NCBI RefSeq assembly: GCF_008831285.2
Contig: NC_045146.1
Coordinates: forward strand, 16,817,289 to 16,881,288
Origin: Nymphaea colorata
Lineage: Eukaryota; Streptophyta; Magnoliopsida; Nymphaeales; Nymphaeaceae
Direction: 5' to 3'
Length of the DNA stretch: 64,000 nt
Position numbers and translations under genes: made by a program. Each line of letters begins with the position of its first letter. Within the stretch, counting starts at the first letter, position 1. Below, in pieces: positions 13,751-26,303 of the stretch. The notes beneath the pieces were generated by a model, which saw only the letters and a list, made by a program, of their open reading frames with translations, was not told where the DNA came from and searched no databases.

Positions 13751-13821
13751 TGTGTATATATATATATATGTGTGTGTGTATGTGTGCGTGTGTGTGTGCG
13801 CGCGCACGTGCATGCGTGTGC
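13751..13821. repeat. 71-bp alternating pyrimidine-purine tract (TA, TG and CG steps)
   Basis: Every step in this tract alternates pyrimidine and purine: TG and TA blocks on the left, then TG, then CGCGCGCACGTGCATGCG on the right. Such tracts are known to favour left-handed Z-DNA under negative supercoiling. It is about 6 kb from the nearest gene in this window. Confidence 0.9.
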
Positions 13822-15392
13822 CATCAACATAAACCTCTCTTAAATTATTAGATGCAAATTTGACTCAAAACGTGGTCTTAATACATGAAACAATACTACC
13901 AAATATGTTTGAAATCTAGGTTCATGTCTTCCGGGACAGTTCATATCCTAATAAATCCTGGCCCATCTATGTTCTTACACCGAAAAGTAGCTATGATATA
14001 TATGCGGATGTCCAAGGATCCAATCATTATTCTGATGGCCCACAAATGTGACTCTTTTTTATAATTGCATTGAAATTAGTTCAGGTTTGACTAATTCAAT
14101 CTTAATCCAATTACTTATGTTCTGCAACACAGGAGCAGCAGGAATGAAGGGCCCAAGGGGCATGGCATAGCATAGCTGGTTGGCTTGAGTGGCGTGCTGA
14201 CAATATGTCTTCATCAGTGATTCTCATTGGCGACACTCCTTTCGACTACAAACATCGTATCGTAGGACCACCTAAGTCCCAATGCAGCTCTAAACCTCAG
14301 AGGTAGAGAGAAGAAGAGGGAGCTTCGGCCTCTCACTCGAATGGTGAGATTCCCTCCTTTTCAACTCCAGCTCGATTCTAGTTGGCTCAAGTTTGTCTTT
14401 AAAAGGATTAGAAATTTAAAATTTCATTTGGTTCAAAATGTGATTGATTGTCACAATTAGATTAAGTTGGATTTTGTAATGCCTAGTCCACCCGACTCCA
14501 AACAATTTATAGCTAGAGAAGCTAGATAAGACAGGGATCTACCAACCCCATGGATTTATTATTCAAATCCATCAACACTCACAGAAAGGTCTCCATGACG
14601 ATAGGCTGGAGTAGCAGAAAAGCCTATTTCTCCTCGAGTCCACAAACAATAACACGCCCCTCACTATATATATATATATATTCTCCATTAGAAAGACAAG
14701 AAAAATGAGACAAGGCAAAATTTTCATCCTCTTCTTGGGTCTATCACTTAGAACCTAAGATCTAGTTTCCACTTTATATCTGAAAAGTTTCCCCAAATTC
14801 TGGACTTAATGATATTGTACTTCCATATAAGCCATTCAAATTTTAATTTCCATTTATGAAATTTGACATTATCCGCACGAATCTAACTTAACAAAGTTTT
14901 TTTTTTATTATTTTACTCTCCAAACCCGTTGAAATTTTTAATGACCCATCTGGCTAGTTTCAACGGGCTTGGAGTTCATGTTAGTGATCCAAATCCAGAA
15001 AGAACATGAGCCAGGAATGGGATGTTGTTGCCTAAACATTTGTTGCACGCAAATGCAAAACATCAGAATGACTAGATACACATCCATAGACAAAATGTTG
15101 TTCATTGATCCAACATTGGCTAGTTTAATTTTGACACACTTAAATCCACCAGCATAAAATAATGTTCATAATAAGTAGTGCATAAACCAAGTAGGTCCGT
15201 GACATTTTGATAAAATCAAACATTAGACAGCAAAACATGGTTCTATTTGGTGACACATTTATTTCATATTGTCTTACATTCTAAATCCTCATCGAAACTA
15301 CTAGTTGAAAGCAGATTCTCAAATTTAAAGGGGCAACTACTATTGAAGAGTCTGATTGCTTTATGCATTAGTATCTACAAAGTGATGTCTAA

Positions 15393-15440
15393 GGGACTGT
15401 TTGGCATTAGTAACAATTTGTTACTGTCAAATTGAACTTA
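15393..15440 (+). mobile_element. Possible Tourist-like MITE end
   Basis: TAA is followed by GGGACTGTTTGGCATTAG and then the near-perfect palindrome AGTAACAATTTGTTACT. The motif recurs inverted at 19541-19575. The other terminus is not identifiable, so only an end is claimed. Confidence 0.3.
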
Positions 15441-15774
15441 AGGCAAATGTCACATAGTGTTCTATGAATCCACCCTAAATTTTGGGCAGAATCACTAGAC
15501 AATAACAATGTGTCATGGATCACAAATAACCCGTAAGGTTATCTTATTCCGGATGCAGGGGATCCTAGCCCCCATTACAGGTTGCAGGCAAGGCGCCTTG
15601 GTGAAACACTGTATCATACATGACAAATCTCTTCTTGCTCATGATATGATAGAATGGTTCCACAACTTGAAGATATAGAAAATTTGGATGGTCTTTGCAG
15701 TGCATAGAGAGCAAGGTTGAACGGCATGTTGGGGATGGAAATCTCTCTACTTGTAGCCGAACAGATGGAGTGCC

Positions 15775-16200
15775 TAGGGATGTCAACGGTCAGATTTGAA
15801 TCAGAGATACTCTTAACCATATCTGCTCCGCATTTTTGAATGATTCGATTTCGGATTCGAATACAAATGAAAAAAGTCATATCTGAATTCGAAATCCAAT
15901 TTCACAATCTGAATTCCATCTAAATCCATATCTGCATTTTGAACCGTATCGGCTGGCTGAGTTTCAAAAGGTAAGGGTATTGGATATATAATATTTATTC
16001 CAAACTAAATCTGACTTGGATCTGAATCCGTTTCCATCTGAATATTTATATGCATCTCAATTTGAATCTGTTGAGATGTCATTTCTTAAATCTGAATTTG
16101 AAACAGTTTCTTAATCAAATACTGTTTTCTTTTCTATGTTGGACTTTTCGAAATGGTTCGGTCGAATATTCGATCTGAATTGGATATATTGACATCCCTG
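15775..16200. mobile_element. Non-autonomous hAT-like element (MITE) with TAGGGATGTCAA termini
   Basis: The left end TAGGGATGTCAA and right end TTGACATCCCTG are inverted repeats in the style of plant hAT elements (CAGGGATG type). The 426-bp body is AT-rich with GATTCGAAT-like words and has no coding capacity. Flanks share AGTG at the aligned positions of a putative 8-bp target duplication, so the duplication looks decayed. It abuts another element at 16210. Confidence 0.6.
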
Positions 16201-16209
16201 TAAGTGTAG

Positions 16210-16524
16210 CAGTGGCAGATCCAAAAAGTATTTGAATGAGGAACACTCTTATTTCAACTTTTGAATGTATGACGTGAGTAAAAGATACAAAGTATTAATA
16301 TAGAAATAATCAATTTATGTAGGACTGGTGTGGGCAATAGCACACCAGTGGCGTGCATTGTAGCTGATGTGAGCGCACAATTGCCTACATCAGCCCACAA
16401 AAATTACTTTTATTTACTTATAAAAATTCCATTAACTTTCAGCTTTTTACATATGAGTGCTCCTTAAAGTCTGAAATTCAAATCTAGGGTGCTCCTTAGT
16501 GAGAAGACCTGGGCCTCCGCCACT
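16210..16524. mobile_element. Non-autonomous hAT-like element with CAGTGGCRGA-type termini
   Basis: The left end CAGTGGCAGATCC is mirrored by the right end GGCCTCCGCCACT. The flanks AGTGTAG and CGTGTGG agree at 5 of 7 positions and may be a decayed target duplication. No open frame is present. It lies ten bases after the previous hAT-like element. A related GGGGCGAAGCCAGAATTT end is seen near 56744. Confidence 0.5.
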
Positions 16525-17422
16525 CGTGTGGGATTGTCAAAAGGTTTGACAGGCCAAGAATCCCAAGGTTGACGGTTAAAAAAGAAGTTATAACTTGGTT
16601 TCGGCTTTCTTTATCAGCATTTAAGGTCTGGTTCGAGTCAGTTCCTTGTTTGCTTTCGGGATGCAATATGGAGTCTGCCCCTGAGCTTCGATAAGACCGA
16701 CGCTACACTACTTTCTGGAATAAGCAAAAGGGTTGGGCACATGAGCTCAGGCCGACTAATGACCTGTTTGGGTGAAAAGCTTCTCCATTCGGTGTAGCAA
16801 AGCTCACAAAGCACTTGCAAAGTGAAATCTTAGTGCTTATCTAAGACAAAATTCACTAAGTACCTTTTTTTGGTAATGGTCAGCACTTTTGCTGCCAAGT
16901 TTAAACACGCTTGGTTGAAAAACTGTTGAACTGTCTCTTTCCATATAATTATATGAAGAATATGTTGGTTTTTAGAAATATGTCCACTTATGATGAATAA
17001 ATGAGTTTAGAGAGAGACAACATTGTTAAAATGGTGTGTAATTGGTGTAGTGATGCTTCACATAGCTATTAGTTGGAAGGATGATGAGAATCGGTAAATT
17101 TGTGGCTGCCAATGGGTTTCATATGCAGCAAGCAAAATCACAGAGAGTGTGGCCGGCCGTCGGTGGCCGTCATTCAAAGGAAAAATGCTGGTGTTTTGGA
17201 GCTAGAGGGGGAGGGGAGTGAGGTGCGTGCGCCATGCACACAACACATACACGCCAAAAGAAAAAAGGAGATATTTTTAAAATTATTAAAATATATTCTT
17301 TCGAGTCTTTTAGCTTCTTTTTGTCTTTATAAAAAGTTTTTTTTTTCTATTAATTAAGAGCATTTTCGTCATTAACCAACGCATGAAAGCATACATAAAC
17401 AGCTTCGGAGATAAAGGGGAGA

Positions 17423-17900
17423 GTGGGGTCAGATCTGCTGGTGGTTGATGCCATGGAAAGCAATGATACAGCAGAGTTCAGAATTCTTAAGTGGGGGGTG
17501 GAAGAGGCGATTACGGGCAGACACCAACTATGCAACTTTTCTAATAATTCTTCATGGAGGCCGAGACTGAAAGCAATGCTGCAGTGGCCTCATAGGTGGA
17601 TAGAGATAACGCAGAAGGGGTTGGCATCTTGATTCTAATGATTTGATGCCTTATTCACCTGGAAGCAGAATTTTTCAGAACAGAGATATGGATTGTAGTT
17701 ATGAGGAAGGCTAGTTCTGATCTTTTGTTCATATTTTGGTTGAGTTTGGCAGGTTCAGTTGCGGATTCTGGGTCAAGTTTCCTGGTTTTTTTATTTTTGT
17801 TACTGCCGGAGACTTAGCATTCCTCTCTTTTTTTCTCCTGTATATATATTATTTTTGAATAATAGAATTAAGCTCCCCGCAAGCTTTCATTATAAAAAAG
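17423..17900 (+). mobile_element. Possible LINE 3' end with RNase H-like remnant
   Basis: A 69-residue frame at 17423-17632 ends HRWIEITQKGLAS, which loosely resembles the C-terminal part of RNase H-like domains in plant LINEs (HRWIER.QNGLAD style). It is followed by a T-rich 3' region and a short AATAG/ATAAAAAAG end near 17860-17900. The resemblance is weak and no reverse transcriptase is visible. Confidence 0.22.
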
Positions 17901-19540
17901 AAAACGAAGTGTTGATCCTTTGGCCCGTGTATTAGACCAGCTAGAAGTGATATTCTCTAGAAGCTGTCTCAAGTACCGAGAATCAAAACCAAGTCATGGT
18001 CAGATGCTTGTTGCAGAAGAGATGATGACGATGATGCCTCGCAGCTGCAATCTTCAAGGGAGATACAGTGAAGGAATATGTCAAAAATTGCAACCACATG
18101 TAACAAAATATGGAATTGATGCCTGACAAATTCTCGAAGTATCCTAATTCCCAACAAACTGCGATAACAACACAATCTCTTCCTAGCAAGTTGTGAACTT
18201 AATGTTTAGATAAGTGAAACCAAATTGGTTTCTCTAGATTGTGAATCTTGCCCACTTGGCCTGATGATCAGCAAGTTGCGCATCTTGGTTTTTTTTTCGT
18301 TTTTTTCTTTTCCCGTTGTGCCTAAACTAAGAACCTAGCTTAAGGGTATCCAAAAACATTTTAAAAAAAAAAAAAAAAAACCCTCGAGAAAGGGTTGTGT
18401 AACTGAAATTGAAGATGAGAAGTTTGGCAAAAATGTTACATATAGCAAGGTTTTGTTATTTTTATCAGATCGGCCTCCATTAATATGTTTAGCTGGTCTA
18501 TCTCGAAGCCAACCTTTCACTTTACAATAAGGCGGAGAATTCATAATGGCAATAACAAATGTGAAATCCTATAGCTTCAATTTTATTCTCATTGATCCAT
18601 ACATCAAGGGAAGTTGTTGATGCAATATTTTCAAAGTGCAGATCCGATTATATTATTTAGAACATGAACATCATGAAGTTTGTGAAACCTGCATACTCTA
18701 AGAACATGCATTTTAAAAACACAATGTTCTTATCAAGCATCCTTGTTTAAATCAAAAGCGCCTAGCAACTCTTCTTACAGCATATTCTTTCTTGGCAAAA
18801 GCATTCCGAGTTTATTGAGGATGGTGCAGCCGCCCACTTCCAAGAAACCTGGGTACTCAGTAGCCCTTGCCTTCTCCAATTTGCTTCATTATTCTCAGCA
18901 GAGTGAGAATCATATGCTAAGGGTCAGTCACTTTATGCCCACCTCCATGGCTACAAAGGCCTTTGAGCTTAGCTTTCGTGGTGCGCCCGCCGGATCTCCT
19001 CATACGTGTCTACAAATTTGTTCGCCCACTGGCAGGAATAATTCGGGGTAGGGAATCAGGCGACTTTGCGGCCGAGGCGGCCGGCTGCTTGGCTTGACGA
19101 ACTCTATTCCCATCTGAGACCTGCACTGCAGGCCCGTCCAACCCATTTGCTTATCAAGGCCAAAACGATCCCGGAACCAGCAAACGGATTGATGCGAAAC
19201 TCTGCCTGTCCCCAACACAAGAATCTAATCAGGCTTTTGATAGTGTGGGCCTTACTATTAATGGTTTTCTGTGATAATCATGGCCAGGTTCAGAAGGTGC
19301 AATTGGTAGAGGAAGTAGGATCTGATTTATTTATGGGATTCAGATTCTTTGTGCAGTTGGCAGTTGGGCACCTCGAATCCAAATTCCTTTTCATACCAAG
19401 TCTGATTTTGAAGGCAACATTGTGAAACAAGTTGAGGTACATGCAGGAACAGTTGATTATGTTTCATGAATTTCTCCTAAGAATTACGGCAGATTTATGA
19501 AACATTGTGTTACATTATTTCAGGAACCTGCCTCCATCTT

Positions 19541-19575
19541 TGGGACAGTAACAAATTGTTACTATCCCAAACAAC
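19541..19575 (-). mobile_element. Possible Tourist-like MITE end (inverted copy of the 15393 motif)
   Basis: The palindrome AGTAACAAATTGTTACT followed by ATCCCAAACAAC and TTA mirrors the motif at 15393. It would be a right terminus with a TTA target site. The matching left terminus is unclear. Confidence 0.3.
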
Positions 19576-19822
19576 TTAGGAAGGAAGATCCTTATTGTAT
19601 ATCGTGGTCAAGATGGATCCAAACCTTATTGATTACTGAAATTCGATAATCTTTCACGTCCAAATAACTTTTGAAAGAAAATAATAATTCCCCTGATACG
19701 AGTACATCTTCCTGTCCAGGTTCATCCGTTTGGTCAACCGCAATAGTCATATGAAAAATGTGAGACTGACTTAAATAATGGTAATAATGGAGAACTAAGG
19801 AAACATATTCTCTTGCCTCTCT

Positions 19823-19830
19823 TATATAAA
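19823..19830 (+). promoter_or_regulatory. TATA box of the gamma-glutamyl-peptidase-like gene
   Basis: TATATAAA lies 84 bases upstream of the ATG at 19914, a normal distance for a short plant leader. A GA-rich leader tract follows it. Confidence 0.6.
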
Positions 19831-19879
19831 GGGAGACATTGAGTTTCATGTCTCACATCCTGAACAAGTCTTTTACTCA

Positions 19880-19881
19880 GA

Positions 19882-19912
<31 letters not shown>
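19880..19912. repeat. GA-rich tract in the 5' leader
   Basis: This GA run ends directly before the start codon at 19914. GA or CT leaders near the start codon are common in plant genes and may bind GAGA-type factors. Length variation here could affect expression; that is inference. Confidence 0.8.
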
Positions 19913-19913
<1 letters not shown>

Positions 19914-21264
19914 ATGGTTGCCGAAGGATGCGATGGAGCCAAGCGGTATGCTCTTCTTTTGGCTACTGAGGACTCTGACTATGTGAAGAAGATGTATGGC
20001 GGCTACTTCAAAGTCTTTGAAGAAGCATTCCGAGAAGAAGGCCAACAGTGGGATCTCTTCAGGGTTGTCAATGGCGAATTTCCAGAGTTTGAAAGGCTTC
20101 AAGACTATGAAGGCTTCGTCGTCAGCGGCAGCCCGCACGACGCCCATGGTGACCAGATCTGGGTCAGGAAGCTCTGTTTCTTGTTGCAGGCCTTAGATGC
20201 CATGCACAAGAAAGTTCTTGGCATATGCTTCGGCCACCAGGTTCTTCCACTTTTCCTTTTTCTGAATCTTGGCGATGTTGATGACTTCCTCCTCATCGCA
20301 TCATCTGCTATAGTTTTAGCGGTCAAACCGAGCAGGCTCCAGAAAACTTGATCGAACCCACCTTGCACACTGTTTTCCTGCTATTGTTGGCGTTCGTTGA
20401 GTAGTAGATTATCATGGTTCCTAACCGCCCATAACTGCCCCATTCTTATAACCTCTCATTTATCTGACTGTTGAGTCTAACTTTGCTTGCCTTGTGCAAT
20501 TTTACAGGTTCTTTGCAGGGCATTAGGAGGGAAGATAGGGCGAAACGAAGCAGGTTGGGATATTGGGATAAGAAGTGTAGTGCTGACAGATGAACTGCCA
20601 CCTTACGATTACTTCAAGGGATTCAACATCCCACCTTCGATTTCAATCATACAGTGCCATCAAGATGAGGTAAGAACTTCTCTGCAAATATGCTGACTTC
20701 ATGGTAAAAGCAACACTGGATTTGGAATTCCGATTTGTTTAGCTCCTTCAAATTTGAATAACTTCAGTCCTAGCAAGAAAATAGCAGGATATATATCATT
20801 TTAGTTGATCCAAGTACTTGTAGTGACTTTAATTAATCATGCAGATAATTTTTGAGCTTTGATATTATGGAAACAATGCGTTAAAATTGCAAACAGGTGT
20901 GGGAGATTCCAGTTGATGCGGAAGCAATTGCGTACTCTGAGATGACAAAGGTTGAGATGTTCACTTGCGGAGATCACATACTGGGGATCCAAGGCCACCC
21001 TGAGTACACCATGGACATTTTGTATAACCTTCTGGACCGCCTTCACAGCAACAATGTCATAGAGGTAAAGCAGCTTGATCATGGCTACTGCCCAAGTCTG
21101 CCTGTGGCTTGCGCTCCTCATTCAGGTCTTCAGCTTTCTAAAGCAACATTTGACTGTGACTGCAGGAAACGGTGGCGGAGGAAATCAAAGCCAACTTGGA
21201 GGGGAGAGAGCCTGATCGAGAGGTGTGGCTCAAGATATGCAGAAGCTTTCTGTCTGGGAGATAG
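19914..21264 (+). CDS. Gamma-glutamyl peptidase-like class I glutamine amidotransferase (GGP family)
   Basis: Four exons (19914-20240, 20508-20669, 20897-21064, 21166-21264) join in phase 0 to give 251 residues, the usual size of the plant GGP family. These cytosolic enzymes remove gamma-glutamyl groups from glutathione conjugates, for example in glucosinolate and camalexin routes. The class I GATase triad is complete: Cys105 in GICFGHQ, His197 and Glu199 in GIQGHPEYT. YALLLATEDSDYVKK at residues 12-26 and SGSPHDAH at 71-78 are also family-typical. Introns of 267, 227 and 101 bases all use GT-AG. The ATG follows a GA-rich leader and TATA box; an upstream in-frame ATG at 19839 would add a low-complexity RERERE stretch and is unlikely. 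The substrate of this member cannot be told from sequence. Confidence 0.9.
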
Positions 21265-22675
21265 TTGTGCCGCAAAAACTGCCTTGCGAGTTTAGCTCAT
21301 GTCCGCAAATTCAGGAACTCTGTTGACCAAATAATTAATGCCTCAACTTGTTCAAGCTTCACTTATCTTATGAAACGTATGTATCTCTAAATGGAATGCA
21401 ACTGTATTAATAAGGTCTAATATTCAAGTAAACATAGCCCCCACTCTTATGAAATGCAAGTCTCTGGAAACTAGTTGCACTCTTGAATTTGGAGTTTATT
21501 GGAGACTGAACATCTCAAGTTTGCTTCGTGGATTACTGTACTTTTGGAATGGAGGAAAGACTCTCAATTTTGAGAGTACTTTCCAGGTGAATCCAAGTCA
21601 AAAGTCATGGTGTCTTCTTCCTCAACGTTTTTTGTCCGACAGAAGACGCCACCGACCTCCCATCCTACCTCCTAATTTCCGAGTAAAACTTTAAAATCGT
21701 CCCCATCCCTTCACAATTCTGATCTTCCATCCATTTGGAGGCACATGTAGACTTGCGAGAAACTGTTTGAGGATCCATCCCTTCCCTTCAAATCTTATGT
21801 CCGCTTAAGCTTGTGCAGAAAGCATTGCACCTAAGATTTTGAAATTGACCGTTTGCGCGTCGCCAAAACTTGACCACACCCAGAGCAGAAGACTCAGTCC
21901 TACTCCATTCTTCCAAATCTCTCTCACAACGCGGCGCCAGCAGACACGCTTCTTATTTACAATCTGTCTTCAAATAAGGCCGTCTTTTAAGTCAAAAGTG
22001 GACGGCCGGTGCTCTTGCTTACTATTGCCAAACTATTGAAAAGATCAAGCAAATGGAAATGAGGGTCATTCAGGTTAGTTAGTGATCGTAACATATTGTC
22101 GCTGTCTCATAAATATGCCGAAAATAATTACTTAGATTCATAGAATTAAGTGTTTTACGAATCTGTCGCATTTTTTAAGACAAAATAACAATATGTTATT
22201 GGTATCAAATAGTAAGTCAATTCAATTCAACTGTCCTGTCCATCCGGTGGAATTCAATAAAGAGCTCCAAACAAGCCAATGGCATGACCATCCACATGCT
22301 AAAAAAGAAAACAAGAAAAACATTTTTCCAGAGAGATTAAACAAAAATCCTACTTGCTCCGTTCATACCAAGGTCGGTCGTTTGAACTTCGATGGACTTT
22401 ATGCTTGAGGGCCAAACACAGCAAAAATTTTGGATCTGTCAAAATACAAAATGCCTCACCTTAAAACAGACAAGGACGGAGAACTTATGAAAGAGAAAAC
22501 CCCTACAAGAACAAAATGTCAGAGTTTAACAATATCACCCTTATTTTTTTCTTTTTTTGAAAGTGATGAAGTGGCCTATTGAGTTAGAGTTGATTGGGAA
22601 TATAACGAGGTCGACATCAACCGTTGACTTTAATGGTGAACCGATAACCAGTTGTTTGTTCTTTTTTTTGGTTAA

Positions 22676-23054
22676 GGGGTGTTTGATGAGGCTGAAATTG
22701 TGAAATTCAAGAAATAAAATTCGTTCTCAAACAAAAAATTTTGATTTTGGAATTATATGCTCATCCTTGAATCAAAATTCAGCAATTATGCTTCTATCCT
22801 AAGAGATGGAATTATAATGCTAAAATTTTACAATTTTTTAATCACGCACATGCCATAATGGTTTTAATTCATCAATTCTATAATTCTCAATTATTGTTTT
22901 ATCAAGCACATCGTTTTCAATTCTGTAATCAAAATTTTATATTGTTAAACACAAATCTAAAAGTATAATTTTCATTCAAATTTCAGTTTGATGTCGAATT
23001 TTGTTTCGAGAATTTTAATTTTAAAATCAAAATTCAAGGCCGCCAAATGCCTCG
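22676..23054. mobile_element. Tourist-like (PIF/Harbinger) MITE, copy A
   Basis: The element starts GGGGTGTTTGATGAGG and ends GCCGCCAAATGCCTCG, imperfect terminal inverted repeats of about 24 bases. TAA flanks both sides (22673-22675 and 23055-23057), the target duplication expected for PIF/Harbinger elements. The 379-bp body is AT-rich, dominated by AAAATTTTGATTTT-like words, and has no coding capacity. Confidence 0.75.
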
Positions 23055-24121
23055 TAAAGTGGTCCCTGACTTTTTGAAAAGGTAATTTTTCAGCTTCCCA
23101 AATTTTGTGTTTGTAGTGGAGTCCTTTATGTTTTTCAAGGCTGCATTTTAAGGTGTGCCTTGTGAAATCCAATTTTTTAAGTGTGGATATAAGGAAGGTT
23201 GATCTAAGACACCTGACTGCATTAAAAAATATGCTTCCTAAGATTCTCCATTTAAACAAACAAAAGGTTTTTGTAGCGTGAACCTTAAGTTCAAGTTACA
23301 TGTTAAAGTGATTCTTTCTTTTGATCATTCATTTGTTCATGCATATTGAACTGAATGTGTTTAACTTGTTGTTACCTCTGTATCGAATCGAAGGGGAGTC
23401 CGGCCTTAAACAAATCCACTGATCTGAGCAAACACACCCGAAATTCACGGATATGAGATCTTGATATGAGACTCGAAATCTCAAATCAACTGTAAAACAA
23501 ACACACCTTAAATTATTTGTAATTACCTAGCTGGGGTCTTATGAGCCTAAATAAGAATAGTCTTAAAACATCCAATAGACATGAGGGATGGGGTACTGAG
23601 GGCTTTTTCTCTGCATATCATGAAAATCGCATGATATCATGAGTCGCTTTTTTACCGGAAAACCTCAGAACAAACATGGGCACTTAAAGAAGTATAGTAA
23701 AGCCAAAGGTTGTGTTTCATTTTCTTCGATATTCAAAGCGGGAAAAAAAAAGTCCGAAATATTCATGAGAGAATCGATACTGAAACTTTTCAGGTCAAGT
23801 CAAATACGACGGTAAAAACATGCTTAGCGTGCACATGCTTTTCACTCGCGAATTATTGGCAGTCGTGTCAAAGTCACTGTAAATGTGATTCTTTCTCGAA
23901 TGTTGACAGTTTTCGTCGTAGAGATTTGGTAGGCAGCAAGAATTGTTCTTCATCGCATCGCTGCGACTTCTAAAGAGTTCGAAGGAAAAGAACTTTTCTA
24001 AAAAGAGAGACCGCTCATACGAACTTTTGAAGCACTAATTTAATAAGTGTAGGAAGTGTTTGAAGTCAGGCATGGGGCCTAACCCAAGCAGACTCTTTCC
24101 TTAAAAGTCAACAATATTTAA

Positions 24122-24494
24122 CGAGGAGTTTGACATTTTGGAATTTTGGTTCTAAAATGAAATTTTCAGAGTCAAATGCGCACCTCAACTTGGAAGTGAA
24201 AATTTCAGTTCCAAGTTTTCTCTCTGCTTGATAGTAATGGAATTTTGATTTTAAAATTAAAATTGACTTGCTTGAAGAAAATGGAATTAAAGTTGTATAA
24301 TTTATAAATTAAAGTCTTCATGCCTCCTGCCCAAAAGAGATGAAAAATCTAAAATTCTGAAATTTTGATTGTAGATCGACCCTATAATTCCAAAATCAAA
24401 ATTCTTTGTTTGACAACACAATTCTCATTTTTAAAGAATGAAAGTGATGATTCTAAAATTCCATTGATTGATTTTAAGTATATCAAACACCCCC
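24122..24494. mobile_element. Tourist-like (PIF/Harbinger) MITE, copy B, inverted relative to copy A
   Basis: The element starts CGAGGAGTTTGACATTTTGG and ends ATCAAACACCCCC, with TAA on both sides (24119-24121 and 24495-24497). Its left end matches the right end of copy A and its right end matches the left end of copy A, so it is the same family in the opposite orientation, at 373 bp. Confidence 0.75.
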
Positions 24495-26303
24495 TAATGG
24501 TTGTTCAGCCTACTTTTTTCTACTTTACAATGCCTAGGCTCTAGCTTCTTGTAGATAACCAATAAAGCTGGCTGGTCAGACTTAGACGAATTCAAGTCAA
24601 GCCTACGATGGAAGGCAATGCAAGTATGCGCGGGAACAATCATGCAGCCCAAGTATTCTTTCTTTAATCGAAGCGTGGATCTTGAAAAAGAGAAAAAAAA
24701 GGAGGAAATGCCAAAGATGAGAAGTTTTGGGGAATGATTTTGGCCTAACTCCAAACTATGGCCTAAGATGTGGGGAGATACGCGGTTTCTGGTTTCGGGT
24801 CAACCGCATTCAGATTAGGACTCAAATTCAGAGCCTATTTTTCAAAAAAGAAATTTCAGTCCAGTTAGCACTAGATCTAACAGTTTATGTAATCAGGTTG
24901 GACCTTTATCGGGATCTCTGTCAGAAACCGAACTCAAATATGGATTTAGTTATGAAACGGCATTCCAAATCCGAATTCAACTAGTAACCAGGCCTGCATA
25001 CCTAGACCTCTTTACCAGTTCCTAGACCCACAGTCAAGTATATCCAATCCATTCATCTTTCTACTAAGATGTGGACTTTCTCATTGAATTTTTTTTTTTT
25101 TTTTGAGAAATAAGAATATATATCTTTACCCGGGGATTTGTTGCCTTAGAATTTGGATACTTGTATAGTTGTTCCTGTTTGAGAACCCAGAACAGAATAG
25201 GTTCAAGTACCAGTTCTAAATGGGAGAGCATTTGAACTTAAAAAATCAAGATTTTTGTCTAGCTCAACCTCGCAGCATGACCTTATTCCGAGATATGGTA
25301 CCAAACAGTCCATATGCGACTTGAAGACCAAGGCCAACAATCAAATTTAATACGTCTGCAGCATAAAGTCCATGTTTGAAAGTTCAATTGCAAGCATTGC
25401 CTATTGTATGTTCTTAACAGTACGCATGAACTAAGTTAATGTTACTAGAATTACAATATTGTTTACTTATTTATTAAAAAAAACAAGAGAAACTCTTCCT
25501 AGGGTGAACATGCAGATAAAGAAATAAACTTTCAATTTCCACCGATTTAAGTGCCTGAAACTTTGTGGAACAAAGTGCGTACATTAGAGTCATATTACAT
25601 GGACCTAAAGCAAATAGGCCAGTCAACCAATGTTGAAGACAAGGTCTCCTCATTACACACAGTAGCAAGTAGGGTGCATTTGCAACTCCGCTTTTCCCAG
25701 AATCGTGCAATTTCTGCAAACGGGGTATTAGGCATCGTGAAGCTTATGGTAATTTTCCGGTTAAAATTTCTATAAATGAGCGCTCAAACCAGATCGTCCG
25801 ATTCTGATTCAGAACGCAGGCAGACTGGCTGAGATTATCAATTTACCACTTCAATGGTATGATGGGGCAGAAAATTCCTCAAAAAAATAGTTCTACCACA
25901 AAATTGAAAGGTTGAACATGATGATACTGGAGTGGACCATAATTCCACTTGAGCACCGTTTCTAATTGGCAAACTTCAGTCTATGAAATGAACCTTGAAA
26001 CTGTAGCACAACTCAAAACTATCACTTCCATGGACTCTAAATAATTATGTTGGCAAACATTTTCGCACTCATCATATGCACAATATCAAGGGAAATTTCC
26101 CTTTAATTCATACAAGAAATCGATGCCACTCGTACAACAAATTGGAGGCAATTGAAACTACAACAATTTGCTTCATCAGGGGATGTCCTTTATCCCGCAC
26201 ATGCAGAAAGGGCATGGCAGGTTGAAGAGGACCTGAATGGCTTCCAACAACTAGAACACATAAGAAAGGGGGCATCTCAATCAAGGAATGCCATAAATGC
26301 ATA

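Larger units (their letters stand above)
9472..19822. other. Intergenic region with transposon relics
   Basis: I find no supportable gene in these 10 kb. It holds GA and CT microsatellites (10497-10523, about 11504-11530), a 71-bp alternating purine-pyrimidine tract (13751-13821), a pair of adjacent hAT-like elements (15775-16200 and 16210-16524), Tourist-like ends (15393 and 19575) and a possible LINE 3' end (about 17420-17900). Short open frames at 10231-10590, 11036-11675, 12715-13061 and 18743-19425 show no domain, splice structure or family resemblance. Confidence 0.5.
21265..26303. other. Intergenic region with two Tourist-like MITEs
   Basis: No gene is supportable here. It includes the 3' flank of the amidotransferase gene, two related MITEs (22676-23054 and 24122-24494), AT-rich sequence, and the 3' flank of the SET-domain gene, which is transcribed toward it from the right. 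Short frames at 21449-21694, 23710-23973 and 24494-24984 show no recognisable domains. Confidence 0.5.
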
